From the NCBI GenBank assembly GCA_964019425.1, contig OZ025812.1:620001-684000 (forward strand): a stretch of DNA of 64,000 bases, read 5' to 3'. This document shows, one piece after another, positions 33,346 through 43,609 of the stretch. The stretch's first letter is position 1; the number at the start of each line of letters is the position of its first letter. A program made the translations under genes and the position numbers. The notes beneath the pieces are model-generated. The model had not been told where the DNA came from. It ran no database searches and saw only the letters and a list, made by a program, of their open reading frames with translations. This DNA is from Flectonema sp. DT1601 (taxonomy: Eukaryota; Euglenozoa; Diplonemea; Diplonemida; Diplonemidae).

Positions 33346-33679
33346 CGAAAGCTTATGGGATTCAGTGTTTGGCATCCAAAAAAAAAAATTTTAATTATGG
33401 AGAATGATACAAGCTTTTTTAAAAAAAAGATCAGATCAGACGAGAAGGACACTGCGGTGTCAGGCCTGTCCTACTCAATAAAATTACGAAAGTTAGTAAT
33501 TTAGCAAAATACAAACTGATGACCACGAGGAGGACCACGAGGAGTCCAGGTAGCCCGCATCAGTAAGGACCCAATCGCGAAAGTTTATGGGATTCAGAGT
33601 TTGGCAACCAAAGTTTTTTTTTAATTATAGAGAATGATACAAGCTTTTTTTAAAATAAAAAAAAAGATCAGATGAGAAG
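33346..33679. repeat. Direct repeat pair, about 100 bp each
   Basis: 33346-33448 and 33576-33679 share CGAAAG.TTATGGGATTCAG, GAGAATGATACAAGC and AAGATCAGAT..GAGAAG in order. They differ mainly in A/T run length. Confidence 0.8.
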
Positions 33680-34324
33680 TGTAAATGTGTTTATTTTATT
33701 TTATTTTTTGATTTTGAGTCGCAAACTACCTCTCAGAAAACTTCCGAGAGACTCATTAAGTAGCCTGAAGAAGAAGAAAAAGTGTTTGGCCCTTGTTTGC
33801 GTTTAAAGCTTTTATATTTAAAAAAAGGGGTAAAGAGAAAAAAAAAACTACCAACACTTTATTTATTTGTGTAGTTTTTTTTGGGGCCTAAAAAAAGACA
33901 GAAACAGAATTAATTTATAACAAAAAGCTGCAAAAAAAAAAAAAAAAAATTGCTTTGTTGTTTTTTCCCTTCTTCTTTTTTTCGAATATAACAAAGCCAA
34001 CTTCAACCGTCAGTTGGAACAAAAACGAAATGAAGCCGACCCGACAAGTAGACGGTGCACTAACAAAAACTCAGCAAAGGGAAATATTACCATCGGTCCT
34101 CTCCCTTTTCCTTCTCCCGAATAGTGATAACAGTGTCTACTAACAAAGAGAAGAAAAAACCGATTAAAAAAAAAAAAAAAAAAAAAAAAGAAGGCAGCAA
34201 CGAAAACAGGGATCCAAACTGCGAATAATGACTTTTTTTTTCACCAGGTACTTACAAAGCAAAAACGGAGATATGTGAAACTAACTTTAAAGAAACATAA
34301 ACTGAACGAAAAAAGAGACTCCAC
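33680..34324. other. Intergenic
   Basis: A/T runs and no coding frame of quality. It is downstream of the TTL gene. Confidence 0.5.
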
Positions 34325-36521
34325 TTACTTTGAATAATTATCATGTGGGGAGTAGATGCATTGGAATTGATTTGGTCGGTCATTTTCCCTTTTTGGACGA
34401 GGACTTTCTTTAGGGAGAATGATTTCAAGTAGATCCGTCACCATGTCTGTTCTAAGTGCCTCAGCTATCATCGGAGAGCCATTGACTTCGAGTAGCCAAA
34501 CGTTGAATTGATCGTCGATGAGGAAGTCAAATCCCAACAACTGAAACGATTGCAACCCATTAGAAGGTACCTGTAGATATGGATACGTTACTATGAGTGA
34601 CTGAGCTGTGATGGTATCCATCTGAGGTACGATGTGTTTATCAAAACTGATCTTCGAATCTGTTGTTTCAGTCAAATAATTTCTAAACTCCGAATACCAC
34701 ATCTCATTTCCTTCAACATGCGATCCAAATTCCGGTCCATTCTGTTGAACGCTGTGGTTAGTAAGATGAGCGAGGTCATCATCGTAGTTATCTTTCGTGT
34801 AACGTGTGCTGGCAGTTCTTAAAACTCCATTTCTTGCGACGTATATACTCCGGTCTGGTGAGATTAATACCCACGATCTGATATCAAACTTCCTACCATC
34901 AAGTAGTAGTGGTTGTTCAATGTATTTCTGAACTATCCAGGGATAAGGTGTAAGCTGGCTGTCTATTATCGTCGTTACTTCAAAGAAATCAGACGTGATC
35001 AGAATTGATTCACCTTTACTACCTGAAGAAGGCTTAGCGATCCATAAAGACTGGCCATCCATTGCGTTACATAAGTAACAACGTTCATCAGTTTGATGAC
35101 CTCCTGGTCGAAGACCATAAGTACTTGGAAGCCATCTGTCAGATTTTACTTTGAACGAAGACGTACTCTTGCCTTTGTTCGCATTTCTCAATAGTTTTGC
35201 CATTTTCAATTTCAAAGTCAGTTCTTTACTTCCTCTGTAGTAGTTCACTATCGTTGACGAGTGTCTATCAATCTGTGCCGCAGTAGTAGCAGCTGCAGCT
35301 GTTCTACTAACCCCTCGATAATCAGAAATCAAAGCCTCTGCTGGTCCCTTGTCCAATAACAATAAATTAAACTTTTGTACTAATGAAGTATCCGATTTCG
35401 TTTTTGAAGATGGAAGACACTGAACTACATCCCACCCGACATCCTTCAGAGCAGATCCCATCGCAGCGAATGTTGTTCCGCTACTACGAGACAGCAACAC
35501 ATTCCATGTTTGACATCTTTCCTCAGGGGATGACATAGAGGTTATTGCTGCTGTTTGATTCATAAATGGATCTGTTTTGTTTATTAGTAATGAAGTAAAT
35601 ACCACAAGATACCAGTAGTACTGAGAACAGAGGAAAACATACCTGTCACACGACGAACTTGCGGATACTGACGAACTCTGAGCAGCCGTAACAATGCTGG
35701 TGATGTGCCACTGACTTCTTTAGGGATTCGTGTTACCTCTTTGGGTTGTTCACGAGTTATTTTTTCAGCTGTGGAACTTTCGAAACTAACAAAGTCTGTG
35801 AAGGCAGTGAACAAACCCGTTCTCATAGAAGTGAGGGAATACACCCACCTGAGTTTTGTTGTGGTTCATCAAAGTTACAACTCCCAGAAAGGGAAAACAA
35901 CACATCCAATACTACAGTCAATGCATACCTACTTGGAGGTCGTTCACCTCGTGACCGATCACAGTTAGAAGCAGCCTGAGAAGACAATGAGATTAGCTGG
36001 TCAATGATCAGTTGTTGCTGAGAATTATTATTACTTTGATAAATTAAAGAAATATTTTCAGCAAGATGAAGTGATGATTTGCATTGCTTCAAAGCGATGG
36101 AAGTAGCACCGACTGAGAGTGATGCCAAAACAGATACCAAAGTAATAAAACAATCCACCACCATCTCTGAAATACCTGTGACGACAGTACTTTGACCAAA
36201 CTTACTAAGACGATGACCCGCTCTTCTGGCATCACCAATCCATAAGTCCATCATCGCTATCATCAATTCTGTGTATTTATATGAATTTCCCAACAAAATA
36301 CTTAAAGCGGATCTTTCACCACAGCAACTACTGATAACAGCACCCTCTGCTTGCATTAATAAGTGAAACACATCTTTATACGATTTGATAGCAGACCTGC
36401 TGGTGATTGAATGAGACCCTCCCACTGGGAATACTTTCCCGCAGAGTATCACTGCAGCGGAGTTGTTTAGTTCTCTGACTCTTCGGACGACTGATTCCAG
36501 ACCTCGGTGATCAATTGGCAT
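34325..36521 (-). CDS. TTL: Tubulin-tyrosine ligase with long N-terminal extension, three exons
   Basis: Exons 35849-36521, 35643-35795 and 34325-35571 give 690 residues. The second acceptor could instead be at 35768, which is also in frame. Residues about 290-685 follow metazoan TTL itself rather than the glutamylase TTLLs: FNLLLLDKG, VNYYRGSKELTLKLKMAKLL, WIAKPSSGSKGESILI, QKYIEQPLLLDGRKFDIRSW, DDDLAHLTNHSVQQNG and LLGFDFLIDDQFNVWLLEVN. ATP-grasp residues appear present. TTL adds Tyr back to detyrosinated alpha-tubulin. About 275 residues precede the catalytic region, while animal TTL is about 380 residues in total. This extension (NNSAAVILCGKVFPVGGSHS, with hydrophobic helices about 115-145) was not recognised; a chaperonin-like (CCT/BBS) fragment was considered but not supported. 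Exon 3 starts within the catalytic part, so the join is well tested. Confidence 0.8.
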
Positions 36522-37181
36522 TCAAGTGGTTGTAATCTGTTTTTGGGTATTGGAATAAAGAGTATTGAAGTTATATGCACAAATAAAATCACTTCTTCAC
36601 AAATGTGAAATTTTTTTAGAGTAACAAAACAGAACACTATAACAAGGAATAATTCTTCACAAAAAAAGAATTTTTTTTTTTTTTTTTTTCTTCCCTCACA
36701 CGAGAGGTTTTTTATTCTCTTTTTATAGTACACTAATTAGAATGGCACACAGCAAAAATAGGAATAATTTCAACTAATTGAGCAACACGATGTCTGATTA
36801 CCCACTCAAAACAGAACAGAAATAGGTCTACATTCACAAGGCCTAATGTTCCTATTTATAGCTTCGCAAAAAAAGTATAGAAGACGATAACACAAAAAAC
36901 ACACGCACACATACATCGGATGGGACTTGTGGAAGAGTCGTTCTTCACGTGTCTAGAATGCTTCAGACAGTTTAAAATGTCGTTTAAACAGTTTTTTTTA
37001 CGGAAAGTTTGAATTTATTAAATTAAAAAAAACAAACAAAGAGTACGCAGATAGCTTTTATGAGGATTTTTTTTTTTTTTTTTTCCTTTTCTACAAATCT
37101 GGAAAATAGGAAATATCTTTCCCAGAAATCAGAAAGTTGGATTTTTTTTTAGAAAATTTGACGAAAGGCTGCAGTGTGACA
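36522..37181. other. Intergenic between TTL and PDZ-like genes
   Basis: No gene seen. T runs near 36670 and 37070. Confidence 0.5.
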
Positions 37182-38144
37182 CTACACTGTTCCATGTGAA
37201 GTCGGAGCAGGGCCTTCAAGAAGAGATGTATCCTCAGATGATTTTTTTAGTTTTATAGACAAGTCATTGAGGGCTTTAAAAAATGAGAACACAGTCGCCG
37301 TTCCCAATACAAGTGTTGTTCGCCCAGCACGTGCAATGTCTAGGGTGACCTGAGTGGATTCTTTTTTAGCCTGTGTTAGGGTTGGTTTTGTTGAAGGTTT
37401 ACCGTCAATTGACAATACGAGATCACCTTTGATAACACCTTCACCAGTAGTTACGCAGTTAACAGAGTCAAGTTCAAGGTCTTGTGTGGGGATAGTGAAT
37501 GAATCGAACCCATGGGTTAGTCTGTAAGTAAAGTGAATTTCTCGACTTATGAGTCGATTTTTACCCTTTTTTATACTAATCAAACTACTAGCGGGTACCA
37601 ACATCGCAAATTTCCATGAAGTCGGTAGCTCCTCAGTCCCATCTGAGTGACTGTTTGTAAAATTTCCGAGTGGGAGAGTACTGTTTGCTTCCACTGCTTT
37701 CCGACCTTTCTTCGAGAGTAACCCAGGATTTATTGACATTAATAAAGTATAAGGAAGCCAGGCAATGTACGTATTAAAAGACGTGTCTGAAATAGCTTTC
37801 ATGCCTTGCTGAACGAATTCATCAAAGCGAGGGCTGAGATCGTCGAATTGTTGAATTTCTTCTGGTGTTAGGGGTCTTTCATTTCGTTCTTTCAAATCTT
37901 TCAAAGCTCGTAAGAGATTGTCTTCTTCTCTACACCAGGTTAGATTCCCAACCTTTCGTTGAGTAATTATCATGAAGCAACCTGAATCATCTCCGTTTTT
38001 ACAATCATCTCGTGAGAAGACGACATCAACTCCAGCACATGCAACAGATGACTCCGATAGCAACGATGATATTTTCCAAAATTCTTCAGTCGATGTGACC
38101 CCTCCCACGACAAGCGGTGAGCCAGCTTCGACTTGGTCAGACAT
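37182..38144 (-). CDS. PDZ-like domain protein, otherwise unknown
   Basis: A 320-residue single-exon protein. The C-terminal third (about 215-290) has the shape of a PDZ domain: ELDSVNCVTTGEGVIKGDLV, then LSIDGKPS and QVTLDIARAG. The N-terminal part (about 1-200) is unfamiliar, with the conserved-looking strings WYFNT-like 'SFNTYIAWLPYTLLMSINPG' and a helical acidic segment (LKDLKERNERPLTPEEIQQF). There is no signal peptide, and a weakly hydrophobic segment occurs near residue 130. PDZ domains usually bind C-terminal peptides to assemble membrane-linked complexes, and that role is inferred only. A weak acceptor (TCTAAACAG) precedes the ATG by about 30 nt. Confidence 0.65.
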   Translation of the reverse strand: MSDQVEAGSPLVVGGVTSTEEFWKISSLLSESSVACAGVDVVFSRDDCKNGDDSGCFMIITQRKVGNLTWCREEDNLLRALKDLKERNERPLTPEEIQQFDDLSPRFDEFVQQGMKAISDTSFNTYIAWLPYTLLMSINPGLLSKKGRKAVEANSTLPLGNFTNSHSDGTEELPTSWKFAMLVPASSLISIKKGKNRLISREIHFTYRLTHGFDSFTIPTQDLELDSVNCVTTGEGVIKGDLVLSIDGKPSTKPTLTQAKKESTQVTLDIARAGRTTLVLGTATVFSFFKALNDLSIKLKKSSEDTSLLEGPAPTSHGTV

Positions 38145-38400
38145 TTAAAACCCTCAAAATTCGTTCATCAGCTGTTTAGATAAATTAAAAAAAAATGATA
38201 TTTTAAAATTAACAAAAGTTTCAATAATACTAATTCACTGACACACTTTTTATCAATTTATTGTAACTTAATTTGTGAAACGTTGGTCAGACTTTTAAAC
38301 CTCTAAAGTCTGGTCATCAGCTGTGGAAATTAACTACAATATTATCTCTTGACGTACTTCTTATCAAAGTTATGTATCTGAATTTGAGAAAATTAAATTT
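38132..38400. repeat. Diverged tandem duplication over the PDZ gene start
   Basis: 38132-38280 and 38282-38400 share TTGGTCAGAC.TTTAAA, CATCAGCTGT and similar later blocks. The second copy has AAGTCTGAC where the first has the start codon ATGTCTGAC, so the copy has no start. Confidence 0.6.
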
Positions 38401-41400
38401 TATTTTTACTCTTTATGTTTCATTCAACAAACTTAACAGCAAAATATCAAAGAGAGGGTGAGGAAAAAAAAAGAAAAAAAACAGTGAAGGTAATCACCAC
38501 GAGCTGCGTTCCTAAAATACCAAAAAAAAAGTAGCTTCGTGCGGAAGCACGCCTACATTAACGAGGGTAAAAAAAAAAAAAAAAAATATAAATATAAATA
38601 AAAAATGGTATCCTTATTTCATATGGAATGTTCTTGTGGCAAGGCTTTATTGTTTTATTTTTGGTTATGTTTCATTCTGTTTTTTTTTTTTTTTTTTCAA
38701 GGTGGTGTGAAGTACCTTCGTTGAGCGTGCATTTTTTTTTTTTTTTTTTTTTTTTCTTCTTCCTCCACGTGTCAACCTAAGTTAAGACAAAACCCCCTAA
38801 CAAAGATCAGGTAGCATATTAAGCAATATCTTCCACGTCTTATTCTTATTCAATAAGAAAGAAACACATGATTAAAACTCAGAAGCCTGGCAAATCAAGA
38901 TCACTAAATCAGGTCAAGGCAAGAAAAAAAGGAGAGAGGGAGATAAAACTGGGTATCAGAAAATAAGTATTCTGATTCCTACTAAGACGTGACTTAACGG
39001 GTAGATGAATGTGTGTAGAGGGGAAAAAACGAGAAAAGAAGCAAGCAACCATATTCGAAAATAATCTGTCTAAACCCAGTGAATAAAAATCACATGCATG
39101 ACTAGCGCAGGATGATCAATGGGGGCGCCTCAATTAATTCCGTGTATAAGAAAGAGAAAAAAAAAAAAGAAAAAAAAAAGAGGGAAAATATATATTAGAG
39201 AAGTAGATATAAATGCTGTTTATTCCATCAGACATGCAAGAACAAAGTTCAACTAGGTAGCTCGTTCTACCGAATACCACCTTAAAATTGACTGAGAGAA
39301 CCTAAGAGAGGAAGTACTGGAGGGTAATCATTTTTTTTTTTAAAAATAAAAAAAAGAATTCTCGTTGTGTTCACATTTATAGCCAGAGCATTCCCCAAGA
39401 AGCTCACGGAATATACACACCCCGTGAGACTCTAACGAGAGAGCAAAGAATTTCCTGAAGAATGAGACAAAACACGCACAAATACTTAAAAAAAAAAAAA
39501 AAAATCACTTTGTGAAAAAGAAAACATGAATCAGTACACAACAAGAAGAGAGACTCAGTAAATTAAATAAACTTCTTTTTTTTTTTTTTTTTTTTTCCCC
39601 CTCTCTCTTTTTTTTTTTTTTTTTTTTTTTTCATTCCAATACTCTAATAATAATAAGATTCTTGACTTGAAAAACGAAAGCAAGAATTTACTTATTCAAA
39701 ACAGTACCAAAAAAAAAAAAAAAAGCGCTAGAGGCACAATCAACATAGTGTGGGTTAGAGAAATAATAAATAAAATATATGTATCAAGCCTCTTGCAGAA
39801 GGAATGGTCAAAAAAAAAAAGGTTATCTGCCTTGGTTTGTAGCACCCTTACTATATTATGGGTGGCTCTTTTAAGCAAAATGGCTGATATTTGAAAAAAG
39901 AGAAAGGGAAAAAAAAAAAAAATGGATTCGTTTTATGGGCTCACCAAAAGATATCATTTTTTGGTTAGCATTCCCAAACTTTCCGATCATCATAATAGAT
40001 GTGACCTAGTAACAGGGATTTAGTTTGGTGTAAAAAAAAAAAAAAAATTACGGTATCGTATAATATACCAGTCAAAAGACATTTTCAGAGACTACAAAAC
40101 ACTACTTTTTCTCACTCTGAGCGAGTTAGCAGTAATAGTGAAGTGGTAGCAGACTGTTGAGTTCGTCGTGAAGCCTCCGTTGTCAACTTAAATAACAATC
40201 AAGAGATGGCAATCCTCCACACGTAGACCAAGTGACGCAGTAGATTATTTATTTATTTACGAAACCTGGGAGCCAAAAAAGTCAGGAAAAGCTCAACAGG
40301 GGGGTAACAGTTATATCGCTACCAGCCAACCGTGAGATTAAAACTTAGTGTAATTTTAGACAGAATTTAGTCCCAAAAAAAAAAGAAAAAAAAGAAAGAA
40401 AGAAAGAAATTTTATGTTTGTATGGGCTCTTTTTGAGATGAAGAAGAGCAAGGGGAAACAAAACAAAAAAAATGAAATGAAATGAAATAATCTATAAAAT
40501 ATAAATCGAAAGTAATTAGAAAAAAAAAAAAAAAAAAAAGGTTTAAGCAAAAGTCTCAGAACTAACTATTGAAGTCTAGATAACCCACATCAGTAGAGGA
40601 CCTATCAAGCTTTAAAAAAAAAAAAAAAAAACGAACGTGAGGTTGTTTGAACATATATTTATAATCACATAAATATATTTTTTTGAAAATTGTATTTATA
40701 TCAAAGTTAACTAAAAAAAAAAAAAATTCTTTTTTTTTTAACAATTTAGTACTTTATGATAATTGTAAGGTATTATTAGGTAAAAAACAACTCTGCAAAA
40801 AAAAAAAAAAAAAAAAAGATGGTAGAGGAGAGAAAAAGAGAGAGTATACAAAAAAAAAAAAAAAAAACCGTTGCTTATTAATTTCGTAAGGAACTTACCG
40901 AAGGCTTTAAAAAAATAAATACACCACAATAATTGAACACAAATAATAAAACACCAGTCCGTAAGAATTTAAATCATTCCGAACCAGACAAAAATCATCA
41001 CAAAGAAAAGAATAGGCAGATACATACATTCGACCATATTTTTTTTTTTTTTTTTTTTCTCTTTAAAATTTCAACAAGAACCCTCTTTATGTTTTTTGCA
41101 CAGAACCTTAATATTTATTTTTTTTTCTGAGAGCTTAAAAAAACCATAGTTCTTACAACAATAACAATTTTTAAAAAAAAAAAGTTCTGAGGAGAGGTAG
41201 AGAATAAATGGCAAGTTCCAACAAATCAGAGGTAAAGAACTAACGGAGCACGGAATAGGAGTAAGGTGAATAAAAACGCAAAAAAAAGAGGGAATAAAAA
41301 ACACTATTCAGTCTCACTTAAGAGATCTATAGGAAAAGATCGCACAAAGAGAGAGGAGGAAATAAAAAAAATAAAAAAGAGAGAGAGAGAGAGAGAGAAG

Positions 41401-43321
41401 AAAAAAAAAAACGTTACATCTTCAATGCTCTCGAAGCGCTATTTTCAAAAAAAATTTTAAAAAATAATTAAAAAAAAACGAACCTTTTCTACAATCTCTT
41501 GTTCAGTTCAATATTTCCAATTTTTTTTTTTTTTTTTCTTTATTCACATCCAGGTTGCTTCTAACAGGCTGCCTGAGGAAAGCGCAACGGGAGGAACACA
41601 GAGAGAGAGAGGGAAAAAAAAAAAAAAAAAAATCTAAATAAAATAAATCTGTGTGAAAAAAAAGAATATAAAAACACCGAAAAAAAAATTAATCTCAACT
41701 GTCCCCAAGAGTAATCGAGTGTCGAAAAAGTCCATCTGACGCTAGTCAATTCGACACCCTTTTACTTTTTTTTTTATGTTTTTGAGAATACTTCTACAAA
41801 GTGGATAGCAAAGACAAAGAGATCACGCGGTATTTTTTTTTTTTTTTTTAAAGAAAATACAACATAAAAAATAACAGAGGGGAAAGAATAAAAGACCTAC
41901 TGATCCCATCGTATCTCAAGCAGGTGATGATCATTTTTGACGATGAAAAAAAATAATAACAACTTTTTTAAAGTACTAAAAACAAATATAATCATGTACA
42001 TGAAATGGGGGGACTTGGATAAATAAATCAAGGGGGGTGAAAAAAAAAAAAAAAAAAAAAAAAAGTACATATATTTGTATGTTGTTAATCAAAGTCAAAG
42101 GTACGTTTTAGAAAGAAAAAAAGAACGAATCGGGGAATGGTGAAAAAAAAAAAACACCCAAACCATTAAAAGATGGTATCCGGGTGTTGTTGTTTATGAC
42201 TACTACAGGCAAGTTTAATATGAGAGGTTGAGCGTACATAATTAGTGTACATAGTTAGTTAGTACCCGACGTTTGCGTTGTTGTGTATGAGTACTCCATG
42301 ATGGTAACTCACAGCAACAAGAGGACCCGATCCGTAACTATTTCCGAAGACTCAGTACCAGATCGTTGTGATAAATAGAACTTGTAGGATTTTTTTGATA
42401 ATAATTTGTAATTTTTTTTTTTTTTTTAATCCACGAGTTAGAAAGAATTTGCATTCAGATCAGAAGAAGTGGAAAAGAAAGAAAACAGAAAAAAAAAAAA
42501 AAACCCTCAAACTAAACTAAAAAAGATAGCTTGTAATTAAAATGAGGAAACAAAACGAAATGAAAAAAAAAAAAAAAAAAAAGACAATAAAAATGGTTGA
42601 GGCGAATAGAACAATGTTCACATGCTACTTTATTGTTTTTTTTTTTTTTTTTTTTTTTTCTCTTCTTCATTTTTTTCTTCCCCCGTAGATTAACGTAAGC
42701 GACTGGTAACAAATTGTATGGCGCAATAAAAAAAAGTAAGACTTAAAAAAAAAACTATTTTTTAAAAAAAAAATATAAAAAAAAAACTGATGACAAAATA
42801 ACAGATACAAAGCCGCGAAGCGAACAACAGAATCAGTATCCATCCCACAGACCTACACAAACGATCTCCCCAATAGGGTAATCGGCAAACAATTCAAATA
42901 ATATTTTTTTTTTTTTTTTAAATTTGATATAGCACACAAGAATGTCATTGTAAGGTAGCCCTCCCTTCCCTTTTTTTAAAAAAAAAAAAGGGAAAAAGGG
43001 AAAGCTTGGCAATGCCATTAACACACAAGTCCAGTGAGGTAGACACATCTAATTGCACACTTCAAACTTCGTGAGGAGGATTCCTTGTAATAACAACCAG
43101 AAGAGAGTCTAGCAGGAAAGTATCAATGAGGTACTAACTCTGGTGAACTCTTTGGGTTAGGGAAATAAGCAAAACTAAATACACACGATACAACAATAAA
43201 AAAAACAACTCTCGTTTGCTGCTGTTCAGGCGAACTCGTAACAGGAACTCCGGGAAATGACCGGACTGTACCCATGCGTTGTGTTGTGTTGCGTTGTTGT
43301 TTTTGTTTATCTTTGTTGAAT

Positions 43322-43353
<32 letters not shown>

Positions 43354-43609
43354 TCGTTCATCGCTCGCACAAAAAAGAATTAATTTAAAAAAAAAAAAAA
43401 ATTTAAAAAAAACAAGAATAATCAACATCCCACTACTCATACTGTTTTTTTTTTTTTTTTTGTTTGGTAGTAACTTGGAGGGACAAAAAGCCCTAACGAA
43501 TATATAGAAAAGATTCACAAAAATTTCAAAAAAAAAAAAAAAAAAGAGGAGGCAGAAAAAAGCAACCTGGACAGACTTACAAAAGAAAAAAAGAAAAAAA
43601 AAAGGGAAG
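38401..43609. other. Gene desert, 5.2 kb, extremely rich in A/T runs
   Basis: No frame of coding quality on either strand. Dozens of A or T runs of 10-25 bases are interspersed with low-complexity purine or pyrimidine sequence, such as a (GA)n stretch near 41378-41398. Repeat B copy 2 is at 42303-42366. No tRNA B-box or snRNA signature was found by eye. A strand-switch or replication feature cannot be judged. Confidence 0.55.
42303..42366 (+). repeat. Dispersed repeat B, copy 2
   Basis: Nearly identical to 29399-29460, in the same orientation. Confidence 0.75.

Noticed and set aside
34200-34330. An extra 3' exon of the TTL gene after a GTAAGT at the stop
   Set aside because: No downstream coding sequence follows any acceptor, and the protein already ends where animal TTL ends.
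34634-34822. Plus-strand frames inside host genes
   Set aside because: Antisense shadows of well-supported minus-strand genes.
35849-36521. Chaperonin (CCT/BBS-like) domain in the TTL extension
   Set aside because: Only vague hydrophobic similarity, with no ATP-site motif or GGGxxE signature.
38401-43609. Several 60-170-codon frames rich in Phe or Lys
   Set aside because: They arise from T or A runs, have no domain-like composition and no conserved start or splice context.
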